From IMG/VR virus record IMGVR_UViG_3300042905_001781, positions 1 through 28,400 of that record: a stretch of 28,400 bases of DNA; one strand, given 5' to 3'. How positions within the stretch are numbered: the stretch's first letter is position 1; each line of letters opens with the position of its first letter. Shown here one piece after another: positions 6,147 through 15,252 of the stretch. The DNA is from a virus. A program made the translations under genes and the position numbers. The notes beneath the pieces were generated by a model. The model was not told the origin of the DNA and did no database searches. It saw only the letters and a list, made by a program, of their open reading frames with translations.

Positions 6147-6937
6147 TGGCCGACGCAACTTTGACAGACCTGCTTGGAACGGACATTCATTTCCATTACG
6201 ACGTGAGCAATGCAGCGTTGATTTTCGAAGACACGAGCGGCACAGACGCAGCCGAAGATGGCGACATCGTTAGGTGTTTGAAACCGACTTCGTTAGCAAC
6301 ATTATCTGTGAACTTAACGGAAGCTACAAACGGTCCAGCGTATGCGGCAAATTACAGCGGAAGCGGTTATCCAGCGATCGTGTTTGACGGCACAAATGAT
6401 CTGCTCCGAAACGGTAGCACGGGGGCAACAGCCGGGCGATTTTTTGGGCTGTGCGTCATGACTCCTGTCGGAGCTGGCCGCGTTTGGGCGAGAGGAAACT
6501 CAACGACGGCTTACAGCAGTCTTTACATCAACAGTTCGACGGTCCCGAGATATCAAAGCCACAACGGAACTACGCTGACGGACCTCACAATAACGACATC
6601 AGGCAGGGTGTGTGTGGCTCAGTGTTTTGGTGCAAATCAGCAGCAGATCGACGGACTTGGAGCCAGTTCCGGTACATCTTCCGCAACGTCTCCCGTCAGT
6701 GCATCGCTGGCTGCAGAATTAACACTCGGTGCGTTGTGGACAGGGTCGGCATCGCAATTCGGCTCATTTGCGTTTCACGAACTGCTCATTATCGGTGGAT
6801 CGTGCGAGTGGGGGCAAGTTCTTCGGGCCGCAAAATTGCTGCGCACCAAATGGGGAATTACCGATCCGAACGGGACGCCACAGTCGGCGAGCGGCGGCGT
6901 GCGAATGGTAAACGTCAGAGGAGGAGCGGATCAGTGA
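6146..6937 (+). CDS. LamG/concanavalin-like appendage protein
   Basis: This 263-residue protein is rich in Gly, Ser, Thr and Ala. Residues about 70-90 read YPAIVFDGTNDLL, the FDGxND signature of jelly-roll LamG/concanavalin A-like domains in many phage fibre and appendage proteins. A later FAFHELLIIG strand and a C-terminal LLRTKWGI helix match the usual end of such domains. They commonly bind carbohydrate, so receptor or surface binding is likely. It overlaps the preceding gene by one base and the following one by four (GTGA), showing tight co-translation. Codon use is GCG-rich like its neighbours on either side. Confidence 0.65.
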   Translation: MADATLTDLLGTDIHFHYDVSNAALIFEDTSGTDAAEDGDIVRCLKPTSLATLSVNLTEATNGPAYAANYSGSGYPAIVFDGTNDLLRNGSTGATAGRFFGLCVMTPVGAGRVWARGNSTTAYSSLYINSSTVPRYQSHNGTTLTDLTITTSGRVCVAQCFGANQQQIDGLGASSGTSSATSPVSASLAAELTLGALWTGSASQFGSFAFHELLIIGGSCEWGQVLRAAKLLRTKWGITDPNGTPQSASGGVRMVNVRGGADQ

Positions 6938-8664
6938 AAATAAAACGAGGCTCTACCTCAGTTCGACGGTTAATCTTTATTGCGGACAGTGCAAGCACAA
7001 CCGGTGCAGGTCTGGCAAATCTGGTATTCAACACTGCGTCTCTTGTCGGCTATTACTTCGCTGGCGACCTGTCCAATGAAGTGCAAATTACGCTGGCCAC
7101 AGCAACGCTCGGCACGTTCGCTAGTGGCGGGTTTATTGCGGTTGACAATACGAACATGCCGGGATGGTACGAGATCGGAATCCCGGATGCGGCACTCGAT
7201 GGCGGCAATGAATGTGCCATCCAGTTTCGTGGTGCAACAAACATGGTTCCGGTGAATATCTACATTGAGTTGGATGCGTTCGATTACCAAACTGCGACTC
7301 AGCCCGTCAATACGACTCAGTTCGCCGGAACAAACATCACAGCGGCGGCTGGAATTCCAGAAGTTAAGGTTGCAAGCATCGCAGCCAACGCGGTCAACGC
7401 ATCATCCCTCGCGACAGACGCGGTGACAGAGATCCAGAGCGGACTTGCGACACAGGCAAGCGTTGATGATTTGCCAACGAACGCGGAACTCGCGACTGCT
7501 CTCGGCACCGCTGATGATGCTGTGCTAGCGGCTATTGCGACAGTGCAGAGCGATACAAACGACATTCAGACGCGACTGCCAGCAGCCTTGGACGGTGGCA
7601 GAATAGCAGCGGTACTGGACTCCGCTGCTACTGCCGCATTGGTTGACCTGATCTGGGACGAGCCATTAACAAAAGCTACCCATAACGTCGCGACTTCATC
7701 GGGCAAACGACTGCGACAAACGAATGCGTTCCAACAAATCGACTCGACTGTTATTGATGCGTCTGCAACAACGACCACGTTCGCTACTGACCTCGATTCA
7801 GCGGTTGATAACTTCTACAACGACTCGATGCTTGTGTTCACTGACGGGGCACTGGTCGGTCAGGTCCGTTCGATAGTAGACTATGTGGGAGCCACAAAGA
7901 CTATCGTGCTGGAGGAACCTCTGACATCGGCTCCGGTCAACGGAGTGGCGTTTACCATCGTGTCGCTGCATATCCATCCGGTGAGTCAGATTCAGAGTGG
8001 GCTGGCGACGAGTGCTGCATTGGCCGCAGCTAAAACTATTTTAGACAAGGTTGATACCGGACTGGTCGTCGACGGTGCTGTTTACCAGTTTACTGCGAAC
8101 ATGCTGGAGCTGGCACCTGCTGGTGGTGGAGGTGGCGGATCTGGAGATGCTACGCTTGCTAAACAGGAAGAGATCCTTACCCAGCTAGATGTGATCCAAA
8201 CCAAGACAGATACTATCGGATCTGTTGGTGCCATTACTTCCTTGCTGGCTGCAGCAGTTCTCGAACCCGGAACCATTACTTCGTTCCCAGAAACTCTTAC
8301 GATCGGTGACTCTTACACCGAACAAAACGGTCGTGAGATACAGATCCCAATCGTTGACACTGATGGTACTCCGCTATCGTCTACAGGCTCACTGAACTTT
8401 GCTGACGCTTCTGTTACTTTCACGCTTCAACGATCCGGTGAGACAGACTCTACACGAGTCATTACAGGTACTGCAACTTTCGTAGACCCTCCAGGTACTG
8501 GAACAGGTGCTGGTGCTCCTTATGCGGTCATTGAGCTTCCTGCTTCAGAAACAGCCAAGGGACTCAAGAAGTACAAGTACTCTGGTATCCTGACCTTCCT
8601 TTGGACAGGCACAGGAACTGATGTGATGTCCTTCGAGACTGATACCGTTACATTCGACTCGTAA
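6934..8664 (+). CDS. Tail fibre/appendage protein with chimeric composition
   Basis: This 576-residue protein starts at GTG, chosen because GAGGAG lies 7 bases upstream and the start overlaps the previous stop. A longer in-frame extension would overlap the upstream gene. The N-terminal 100 residues are beta-rich. The middle is a low-complexity Ala/Thr helix region with IQSGLAT twice and the IWDEPLTKATHNVATSSG motif known from many phage fibre-like proteins. A (Gly)6 linker at about residue 398 leads to an EILTQLDVIQTKTDTI coiled-coil strip and a C-terminal beta domain with GTGTG linkers. Alanine GCG codons are frequent before the Gly linker and almost absent after it, so the gene looks like a fusion of foreign 5' and resident 3' parts. 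Confidence 0.7.
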   Translation: MKIKRGSTSVRRLIFIADSASTTGAGLANLVFNTASLVGYYFAGDLSNEVQITLATATLGTFASGGFIAVDNTNMPGWYEIGIPDAALDGGNECAIQFRGATNMVPVNIYIELDAFDYQTATQPVNTTQFAGTNITAAAGIPEVKVASIAANAVNASSLATDAVTEIQSGLATQASVDDLPTNAELATALGTADDAVLAAIATVQSDTNDIQTRLPAALDGGRIAAVLDSAATAALVDLIWDEPLTKATHNVATSSGKRLRQTNAFQQIDSTVIDASATTTTFATDLDSAVDNFYNDSMLVFTDGALVGQVRSIVDYVGATKTIVLEEPLTSAPVNGVAFTIVSLHIHPVSQIQSGLATSAALAAAKTILDKVDTGLVVDGAVYQFTANMLELAPAGGGGGGSGDATLAKQEEILTQLDVIQTKTDTIGSVGAITSLLAAAVLEPGTITSFPETLTIGDSYTEQNGREIQIPIVDTDGTPLSSTGSLNFADASVTFTLQRSGETDSTRVITGTATFVDPPGTGTGAGAPYAVIELPASETAKGLKKYKYSGILTFLWTGTGTDVMSFETDTVTFDS

Positions 8665-8679
8665 GATTCGACACACCCC

Positions 8680-10572
8680 ATGTCGCTAGAACTTGAAATA
8701 GACCCAGCTTCTTCTTACATCTCAGGCAATCAGAAGATCAAGGTTCCAGATCCCATCTACGAATTCGATAAGATGATTGGATGGAAATGGATCGAACTGA
8801 ATACCTGCGACTTTCTTAGAGGCATCCCCGGATACGACCCATTCGTTACAGCCAAAGACTATTACTTTGACTGTGCTGAATGGGATCGTATAATTGCATT
8901 CGTAGTCAATGAGTGCTGCTTTCCAGAAGGTGAGTTGACAGGACTTCCATATATCCCTGAACGATGGCAGTCCAGCATCTATGCGAACTTGTTCTGTTGG
9001 AAGCACAAGGATACCCACCTTCGACGTTACCGCGAATGTTTCATCTACGTTCCACGAAAGAATAGTAAGACTTCGAGCTTTGGGGCGATCATCTCCCTAA
9101 TCATGTTCTTCGTAGACAAAGAGAAACGCTCACAAAACTATTGCTGTGCGGCTGATGTGGAGCAAGCCTCCAATAACTTCCGCCATTGTCAGTACATGAT
9201 TGAGAACAACCCCAAGCTAATCTCCAGACTGCGAGAGAAACGTGTCTTTCGATCTACAAGATCCTTTGAGCACACTGATGGAGCCATCTACAAAGTCCTA
9301 TCTTCTATTGCAGATACCAAGCACGGACTGTCTCCCAACTTCGTTTATGTCGATGAAGTCCACGCTCATCCCAACAGCGAACTTATCGACGTTATGCTCA
9401 CTGGAACCGCTGCCCGTACCCAGCCCTTGGTACTGTACACGACTACCGCTGACTATGATCGCCCCTCAGTTTGCAATAGCCTCTACGACAAAGCCAAAAA
9501 CATTGCCAGTGACAAACAGTGGGAACCAACCTTCCTGCCAGTGATCTACGAAGCCGATCTTTCTGATGATTTCCGTTCAGAAAAGGTGTGGAAGAAAGCC
9601 AACCCTAACTACGGTAAGTCAATCCGTAAAGATTACTTCGAGCGTCTGGTTCGCAACGCCCAAGACAACCCTGTAGAACTTAACCGATTCCTTCGTCTCC
9701 ACCTTAACGTCCGTACCAAAACAGAAACAGCTTGGATTCCATCCCACATCTGGGCCAACGGAAACGCTAGTCCTGAAACCCCATTACTCTCAATCGTTGC
9801 TATCAAAGAATGGATGTCCAAGCACCCATACTGGTGCAACATTGCTAACGACCAGAAATTTACTACGGCAACTTCGGTCGACGTGTACATTGGCCGTTAC
9901 CAGCTTTACTGGTCGTGGTTCATTCGTCAAGTTGAGTTCCTGCAGGAGGAAGAATGCTACGCTGGATTCGACAACGCTTCAGTGAACGATATTGCATCAC
10001 TGAACTTGTGGTTTCCTAAGTACGGTGTTATGCTACATTGGGGTTGGTGTCCTGCAACCTCCATCTACCAACGATCACAGGAACAGAACTTACCTTACAG
10101 TCAATGGTGGGAATCAGGCGTTATCAATGCAACATCCCCTTTGGATACAGTCGATGAGAACGCAATCATTACTGCCATGCTTGGGGATGGAAACAACAAA
10201 GGTATCCTGTCCCATTTCTCCGGTTGTCGAGAGATATGCTTCGACCGCTGGGGATCACATCATATTTACACCACCCTCAAGCAATACGGATTTCCAGCTA
10301 GAGCTTACCCCCAGTCCTTTGCTGGAATGAACGAACCTTGCCGTCGAATGGAAGCGTTGGCTATCGACCACCAATTCCAGCACGGAGGCCACCCTGTCCT
10401 TGATTGGATGATCGGAAACGTAGTTATCGTACAGTCCAGAGATGGACAACGCAGACCGGACAGATCGAAGTCTACCAACAAGATCGACGGTATCGTAGCG
10501 GGGTTAATGGCCATGGGAGCATGGATGTACCCTGAAGTTGAAACCATCACAGAAATCCGTGGTTTGAAATAG
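8680..10572 (+). CDS. terL: Terminase large subunit
   Basis: This 630-residue packaging motor is an ATPase that pumps DNA into the prohead plus a nuclease that cuts the genome. The Walker A variant PRKNSKT is at residues 125-131 and Walker B FVYVDE at 221-226, followed by the coupling stretch LYTTTADYD. The RNase H-like nuclease begins at YAGFDNASVNDIASL (Asp431) and ends with NKIDGIVAGLMAMG near Asp603, as in Terminase_1 (HK97-type) proteins. The linker between AWIP (351-354) and the nuclease is about 50 residues longer than usual. No small subunit is recognisable next to it. There is no clear ribosome site; the ATG follows the fibre gene by 15 bases. Confidence 0.92.
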   Translation: MSLELEIDPASSYISGNQKIKVPDPIYEFDKMIGWKWIELNTCDFLRGIPGYDPFVTAKDYYFDCAEWDRIIAFVVNECCFPEGELTGLPYIPERWQSSIYANLFCWKHKDTHLRRYRECFIYVPRKNSKTSSFGAIISLIMFFVDKEKRSQNYCCAADVEQASNNFRHCQYMIENNPKLISRLREKRVFRSTRSFEHTDGAIYKVLSSIADTKHGLSPNFVYVDEVHAHPNSELIDVMLTGTAARTQPLVLYTTTADYDRPSVCNSLYDKAKNIASDKQWEPTFLPVIYEADLSDDFRSEKVWKKANPNYGKSIRKDYFERLVRNAQDNPVELNRFLRLHLNVRTKTETAWIPSHIWANGNASPETPLLSIVAIKEWMSKHPYWCNIANDQKFTTATSVDVYIGRYQLYWSWFIRQVEFLQEEECYAGFDNASVNDIASLNLWFPKYGVMLHWGWCPATSIYQRSQEQNLPYSQWWESGVINATSPLDTVDENAIITAMLGDGNNKGILSHFSGCREICFDRWGSHHIYTTLKQYGFPARAYPQSFAGMNEPCRRMEALAIDHQFQHGGHPVLDWMIGNVVIVQSRDGQRRPDRSKSTNKIDGIVAGLMAMGAWMYPEVETITEIRGLK

Positions 10573-10580
10573 GACATCAC

Positions 10581-12392
10581 ATGGGCTGGTTTTCTCGCAA
10601 ACCAAAAGATACTATCTCCAAGACCGCTGTCGGTAACCTCATCGACATCGTGCTTAACACCACAGGTACGCTGTCGTGGAAGAACCTGTTCGGCGTACTG
10701 AATCACGAGAAACAGTATACCAACAACACGACTGCTGCTCTGAAGCTATCTGCCGTTAAGTGTGCTATCGACATTTACACCGGCATGATCGGTTCCATTC
10801 CTCGTCGTATGTACGCACTGGAAGCTGGCTCACAAGCTAAGACTAAAGTCGTACCCACAACGGACAACCCAGCATCACGTATCTTCTCTCATTACTTCCA
10901 TCCAGAACTATCCTCCGACGACGGTCTCCTGACAATCGTCTACGATGTTCTGATGGACGGTAATTGCTACTTCTACCGAGAGCGTGACCAACAAGGCCGC
11001 ACATCCCGCCTGTACTACATTCACCCATCCAGAATTACCCGAGGGAACATCTCTCGTGCTTCTGGTCAGGAGCAACTGTCCACGGGTCGTAAGGCGTCTC
11101 AAGGTGAGCTTCTGTACCGCATTGACACAGGAGTATCCTCTCGCGACATCCGTACAGAGCCTCTGCTGCTGCCTAAGAGCGACATTGCCCACTTCAAGGG
11201 TAAAGTCCTCGATACGGAATACCACCGTGCTATCGGCTTCGTAGAGTGTTCTGAGGTGTCTCTGGATCTCTACCGTGCGTCTGAGGAGTTCGGCTGGAAG
11301 TTCTACAGCCGTGGTATCGCTACGCAGATGTTCCTGACCACAGAGAACCGACTGGCTCCTGAAGTCCTGAAGCGTCTCGAAGCCAACTTCACAGACGACC
11401 CCAACGCTCCACTGGAGGACATCTTCCGTACCCGTATCCTTGAACAGGGACTCAAGCCTGTTCACATGGGTATCCCATTCCAGCATCTCCAGTTCATCGA
11501 GACTCGTGCCTTCAGCGTGGAAGACGTAGCTCGTGGGCTGAACATCCCCCCTGCTCTGCTCCACAGTTACATGGGGACCAAAGCTGGTGATGCTGATCTG
11601 TCGCAGGCAGTAGCCCTATTCGTCCAGACTGGTATCGGCCCATTACTCTCACGTATCGCAGGTCAGTTCAAGTCGGAGCTTATCCCTCTTCCGTCTCAGA
11701 TGCTGTATTGCTTCGAGTTCGAGTTACTGTACCTCTACCGCAACGTCATCGACAAGTTTACTACTGCTCTCAGAAACTTGTTCGAGATCGGCTTCATCGA
11801 CAGAACTTATGGTGCTGGTCTGCTCGGTATGCACATTGATCCTAATGATGAGTCAAGTTCTCTGCGTTACGTTCCTGTTAACCTGATGACTGTCCAGCAC
11901 TCGCTCCACTTGGAGGAAGGTGCTGACCTTGCCAACGACATGGCTGAAGCTCAGATCGAAACCACCAAGAAGACTAACGAAGGTATGGTGTCTGCCGAAG
12001 AGCACGCAGCAGTCACGGAGAAAGCTGAAGCAGCCAAAGCTCCATCAGGAGGCAAGATGGACAAGTCTCCTTCGGGCGACAACATCGACAAGCGTATCCG
12101 AAATGCTGAAGAGAGAGTCAAGTCAGCATTTCTCAACGTCATCAACGGCTTGAAGCAGTACGAGACTCGTGTACTTGATCAGAAGAAGCAGTCCCGTCCT
12201 GATGACTTCGATGCTGCCAAGGCTGAGTTCTACAACGATAAGTTCCACGGAATGCTGATGGACCAGCTAGCACCTTGGAAAGACCTGATCACCATTGGTC
12301 CGTCAACTCTGGACAACGTCGTCGCAGATTGGGTATCCAACCAGAAATCACCAGAAGGAATCGACAATGAAGTCACTTGTATTGAACCGTAA
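10581..12392 (+). CDS. Portal protein, HK97 family
   Basis: This 603-residue protein forms the dodecameric ring at one vertex through which DNA enters and leaves. The family pattern is visible: an N-terminal SAVKCAIDIYTGMIGSIPRRMY helix, DVLMDGNCYFYRERD, a beta wing with IAHFKGKV, then PEVLKRLEANF, GIPFQHLQFIETRAFSVEDVARGLNIPPALLH and an LLYLYRNVIDKF helix. The C-terminal 150 residues are charged and helical (crown/barrel region), longer than in HK97 itself. AGGA overlaps the terminase stop and lies 6 bases before the ATG. The next gene starts inside its last codons. Confidence 0.92.
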   Translation: MGWFSRKPKDTISKTAVGNLIDIVLNTTGTLSWKNLFGVLNHEKQYTNNTTAALKLSAVKCAIDIYTGMIGSIPRRMYALEAGSQAKTKVVPTTDNPASRIFSHYFHPELSSDDGLLTIVYDVLMDGNCYFYRERDQQGRTSRLYYIHPSRITRGNISRASGQEQLSTGRKASQGELLYRIDTGVSSRDIRTEPLLLPKSDIAHFKGKVLDTEYHRAIGFVECSEVSLDLYRASEEFGWKFYSRGIATQMFLTTENRLAPEVLKRLEANFTDDPNAPLEDIFRTRILEQGLKPVHMGIPFQHLQFIETRAFSVEDVARGLNIPPALLHSYMGTKAGDADLSQAVALFVQTGIGPLLSRIAGQFKSELIPLPSQMLYCFEFELLYLYRNVIDKFTTALRNLFEIGFIDRTYGAGLLGMHIDPNDESSSLRYVPVNLMTVQHSLHLEEGADLANDMAEAQIETTKKTNEGMVSAEEHAAVTEKAEAAKAPSGGKMDKSPSGDNIDKRIRNAEERVKSAFLNVINGLKQYETRVLDQKKQSRPDDFDAAKAEFYNDKFHGMLMDQLAPWKDLITIGPSTLDNVVADWVSNQKSPEGIDNEVTCIEP

Positions 12393-13101
12393 GCAGTTGC
12401 CTTCTGGTGAAACGCTGGAGTGCAAGGTCACCTTCAACAAGGCTGACGAACTGCTGATCTATGACATCATCATGCCTCAGAAGACGTACGATGGTGAGAC
12501 CTTCAACTTCGCTACACCCGCCGATGTTACAGACTTCCTGAAGGACGCACCACGCGACTTCAACGTCCGCATCAACTCTTCAGGTGGTGAGGTTGGTGCT
12601 GCTCTGGCAATGTACAACCGCTTGCTGGAGCATCCCGGTAAGGTTACAACCATCGTCGACGGATACGCATTCAGTTCTGCTGGCTGGCTGGCACTTGCTG
12701 GGTCAGAGCGACAGATATGCAATGGTGGTCTGTTCATGATGCACAACCCGTACCTGTATGCCAAGATCGACTCACTCAATGAGATCCAGAACGTACAGAA
12801 CCGCTGGGAGTCCCACCGCAACAGCATCGTAGATATCTTCACTACCAGAACTTCTATGAACGAGGCTCAGGTGAAGACACTTATGGAAGCTGAGACCTAC
12901 ATGTCTGCTTCAGAAGCTGTTACAAACGGTCTGTTCCACTCTGTTCGCAACGCTAAACCTGATACTGCCATCCTTAACTGTTTGCACATCCCAGACGTAG
13001 TTAAGAACCGAGCAGACATTTCTATTGCACAAAATGTAGTAGACGTAAATGCTCTTAGAATTAGAGCTTTGAATCTTCGAAAGAATTTTGCAATTAAGTA
13101 G
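12367..13101 (+). CDS. ClpP-like prohead maturation protease
   Basis: This 244-residue protein belongs to the S14/ClpP-like phage proteases that trim the capsid protein during maturation. FNVRINSSGGEV (residues 65-76) is the substrate-binding loop, DGYAFSSAG (98-106) carries the likely nucleophile Ser103, and MMHNP holds the likely catalytic His126. The ATG was chosen for its AAGGA 7 bases upstream; it overlaps the portal gene by 26 bases. An upstream frame extension would lie inside portal. Gly occupies the position where many relatives have a second Ser. It sits directly before the capsid gene, as is standard. Confidence 0.9.
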   Translation: MKSLVLNRKQLPSGETLECKVTFNKADELLIYDIIMPQKTYDGETFNFATPADVTDFLKDAPRDFNVRINSSGGEVGAALAMYNRLLEHPGKVTTIVDGYAFSSAGWLALAGSERQICNGGLFMMHNPYLYAKIDSLNEIQNVQNRWESHRNSIVDIFTTRTSMNEAQVKTLMEAETYMSASEAVTNGLFHSVRNAKPDTAILNCLHIPDVVKNRADISIAQNVVDVNALRIRALNLRKNFAIK

Positions 13102-13130
13102 TTGACGGGCTTCCGTCATGCTGTTATTCT
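13102..13130 (+). promoter_or_regulatory. Internal promoter ahead of the capsid gene
   Basis: TTGACG, a 17-base spacer and TATTCT form a good sigma70-like promoter immediately after the protease stop. Predicted transcription starts near 13137, leaving a leader of about 70 bases before the capsid ATG. It would raise capsid mRNA above that of portal and terminase. Confidence 0.55.
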
Positions 13131-13196
13131 TACCGTGTCAAAGGCTATGCCCACAGCAACGCACATAAGCAGAAGCCAGATGCCACATCACAATCT

Positions 13197-13212
13197 AGGA
13201 GGTTTTGTCATG
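13197..13212 (+). promoter_or_regulatory. Strong ribosome binding site fixing the capsid start
   Basis: TAGGAGGTTTTGTC precedes the ATG, a full AGGAGG with a 7-base spacer. The same 11-base TAGGAGGTTTT precedes the tail-tube gene, and no other gene here has it. Confidence 0.8.
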
Positions 13213-14661
13213 GCTTCTGCCATCGCTAATCGCGTACTCGTATTTAACGATACGCCTGCCAAGCACGACGACATCGTGAAGATGACCGTCAACCAGCTTC
13301 AGGACGAACGAACTCGTCTCATTACTGTCACCGAAGTCTTCGATGCCAAGGGCGATAAGCTCTCATCTGAAGACGCTCAGGCTTACTCTGATGCTGTGGA
13401 TCGCATTGAAGCGGTTCAGAACGCACTGAGCAAGACTCCTGCCGGTCTCGCTGAGCGTAAGGCTGCACTGCTCGCTACGTCTCGTATTGCCAATGCGACA
13501 AGTGGGCTAACCTTCGACTTCTCCAAGAGTGTACACACTCGACCAGCATGGGAAGACGACAAGGATAAGTTCGGCTTCAAGAACCAGCAGGAATACCTCG
13601 GTGCTGTTGTCAACGCCTACAAGTCTCGTAACCCAGAAGCAATCGACCCACGGTTGAAAGCTGCTGTGATGGACGCAGTAGGATCTGACGAATTCAGCAA
13701 GGCCAACTGGGAAGCAGCAGGTATCACTGTACCTCGTGGCTTCATCAACACGGTTATGCAGCTTGAGCCAGAAGCTGACCAGCTTACGAGCAAGATGACT
13801 CGTATCCCAATGACCGCTCCAACGGTTGACATTCCTGCCCGAGTTGACAAAGACCACAGCACTTCGGTGACTGGTGGCTTCCGCGTCTACCGAGGTAAGG
13901 AAACTGCTGCTCCGACGCTCAGCAAGAACGCCATGGAGATGATCTCTCTGAAGGCACACGAACTGAACGGTGCTGCTGCAGCAACCAATCAGTTGATGGC
14001 TGACAGTCCTCTCTCTATCGCTGCTCTGATTGATCAGGGTCTGCGTCAGGAAGCTCGCTCTTACCGCATCAATGAACTGTTGAACGGTAATGGTATCGGT
14101 CGACCTCTGGGTATGCTGCACGCCAGCAATCCTTCGTTGCTGACTGTGCTGCGAGAGTCTGGTCAGTCAACATCCGTTATCGTCAACGGTACCAACATCC
14201 TCAAGATGCGTCAGCGTGTCTGGGGCTACGAGAATGCAGTATGGTTGTGCTCTCTGGACTTGTTCCCGACGATCGCTACTCTGCACATCGAGTCGCCAAA
14301 CAACGCTGGCCTCGTGAAGCTGTTCTACCCTGCTGACTCTGCCAACCCAGACATGTTGCTCGGTCGTCCAATCATCTGGACAGAGTACATGAACGGTATT
14401 ACGTCTGGTCAGGACGGTAATGTCATCAGCGAGTGGAATACCAACTTCCTTGCTTGCGTCAACCCAACGCAGGTACTGTACGGTGAACGTGGAACTGGTA
14501 CGCTGACTCGCAGCATCCATGTCCGCTTCCTCGAACGAGAAGAAGTGTTCTTGTTCACCAGCTTCGACGATGCTCGCCCATGGTGGACTTCAGTGTTGAC
14601 TCCTGCCAAGGCCGGTCTGACCTTGTCACCGTTCGTTGTCCTGTCTGCGACAACTGCGTAG
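13210..14661 (+). CDS. Major capsid protein, HK97 fold
   Basis: The 483-residue product starts MASAIANRVLVF. Residues about 10-90 are helical and charged, like the delta (scaffold) domain that the protease removes in HK97-type phages. The mature part follows with AGITVPRGFINTVM, MTRIPMTAPTVDIPAR, KAHELNGAAAATNQLMADSP, LIDQGLRQEARSYRINELLNGNGIGRPLGML and LLGRPIIWTEYMN, the usual order of the Phage_capsid family, ending with an ACVNPTQVLYGERG strand region. Several hundred copies build the head. A promoter and a full AGGAGG site precede it and a strong hairpin follows, all consistent with very high expression. No separate scaffold gene is seen. Confidence 0.93.
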   Translation: MASAIANRVLVFNDTPAKHDDIVKMTVNQLQDERTRLITVTEVFDAKGDKLSSEDAQAYSDAVDRIEAVQNALSKTPAGLAERKAALLATSRIANATSGLTFDFSKSVHTRPAWEDDKDKFGFKNQQEYLGAVVNAYKSRNPEAIDPRLKAAVMDAVGSDEFSKANWEAAGITVPRGFINTVMQLEPEADQLTSKMTRIPMTAPTVDIPARVDKDHSTSVTGGFRVYRGKETAAPTLSKNAMEMISLKAHELNGAAAATNQLMADSPLSIAALIDQGLRQEARSYRINELLNGNGIGRPLGMLHASNPSLLTVLRESGQSTSVIVNGTNILKMRQRVWGYENAVWLCSLDLFPTIATLHIESPNNAGLVKLFYPADSANPDMLLGRPIIWTEYMNGITSGQDGNVISEWNTNFLACVNPTQVLYGERGTGTLTRSIHVRFLEREEVFLFTSFDDARPWWTSVLTPAKAGLTLSPFVVLSATTA

Positions 14662-14674
14662 TTCATGCAGGTCT

Positions 14675-14713
14675 GAGGGGCATGTAGTAAGGTTCGCCTG
14701 AACCATGCCCCTC
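14675..14713 (+). terminator. Hairpin terminator after the capsid gene
   Basis: GAGGGGCATG and CATGCCCCTC pair perfectly over 10 bases, with a second inner GGTTC/GAACC stem. The downstream tail TTACTTACGACTTTTG is only moderately T-rich, so partial termination or protection of the capsid mRNA 3' end is likely. Confidence 0.75.
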
Positions 14714-14756
14714 TTACTTACGACTTTTGATTCTTCTCCTGAACAGGAACAATATA

Positions 14757-15194
14757 ATGGCTACTCAGAAGTTTACGCATCTTGCGTCCAAGAGCCAGGT
14801 CAAGGCTCTCGGTACGCTAACAATGAACGGGAGCATCGGTAATGCTCACGTTATCACCACGTTGTTCGACAAAGCTATGCTTGTCATCAACAACGCTGAC
14901 CTGACAGGTGCCCTGACCGTTACGGTCTGCGGTTCCACAGTGTCTGCCGGAACCAGTGGTTTCACAACCATCAAGACGGTTACCTTCAGTGCAGCTTTGG
15001 CCAACATGGAAATGTCGGTTGAAGTTGACTCGGAAGAAGTTAGCTACGCTCAGGATGTTGCTGGTGTTGTATTCCTGTCCACGGTCTACCGACTGACAGG
15101 TACGAATACCAACACGCTGGATGCTGCGGTACAGGTTGTCGGCCTTCGTCAGTACGACGATCTGACTCCAACCGGAACAGGCGTTACAGCCTAA
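14757..15194 (+). CDS. Putative head decoration/structural protein
   Basis: This 145-residue product starts MATQKFTHLASKSQ; AGGA lies 8 bases ahead of the ATG. It is beta-rich, with alternating Thr/Val stretches (TGALTVTVCGSTVSAG, TTIKTVTFSAALANMEMSV) and a GTGV end. I see no catalytic motif. Its own terminators, small size and place between capsid and connector genes match head decoration or cement proteins of HK97-like phages, but the family is not recognised. It ends in a Gly-Thr string of the kind found in other virion proteins in this window. Confidence 0.6.
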   Translation: MATQKFTHLASKSQVKALGTLTMNGSIGNAHVITTLFDKAMLVINNADLTGALTVTVCGSTVSAGTSGFTTIKTVTFSAALANMEMSVEVDSEEVSYAQDVAGVVFLSTVYRLTGTNTNTLDAAVQVVGLRQYDDLTPTGTGVTA

Positions 15195-15211
15195 CGATAC
15201 TTGTTGCCGAA

Positions 15212-15252
15212 GGCTTAGTGTGTCTGCGTGGCACACGACTCTACACTAAGCC
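15212..15252 (+). terminator. Perfect 10-bp inverted repeat after the decoration gene
   Basis: GGCTTAGTGT pairs with ACACTAAGCC, with further pairing possible in the 21-base loop (GTGG/CACAC). No T-run follows, so it may be an mRNA-stabilising hairpin rather than a terminator. Confidence 0.5.

Noticed and set aside
6451-6933. N-terminal extension of the fibre gene
   Set aside because: It lies inside the LamG gene in another frame, is rich in Arg and His, and a GTG with GAGGAG at 6934 explains the start.
10908-11564. 218-codon open frame on the minus strand inside the portal gene
   Set aside because: Antisense to a well-supported portal gene; Val/Arg-rich composition typical of a shadow frame.
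13507-14121. 204-codon minus-strand frame inside the capsid gene
   Set aside because: Shadow of the capsid coding frame, without a start site or domain.
14753-14758. Perfect TATAAT in front of the decoration-like gene
   Set aside because: It overlaps the start codon, so transcripts would begin inside the gene, and no -35 lies at 16-18 bases.
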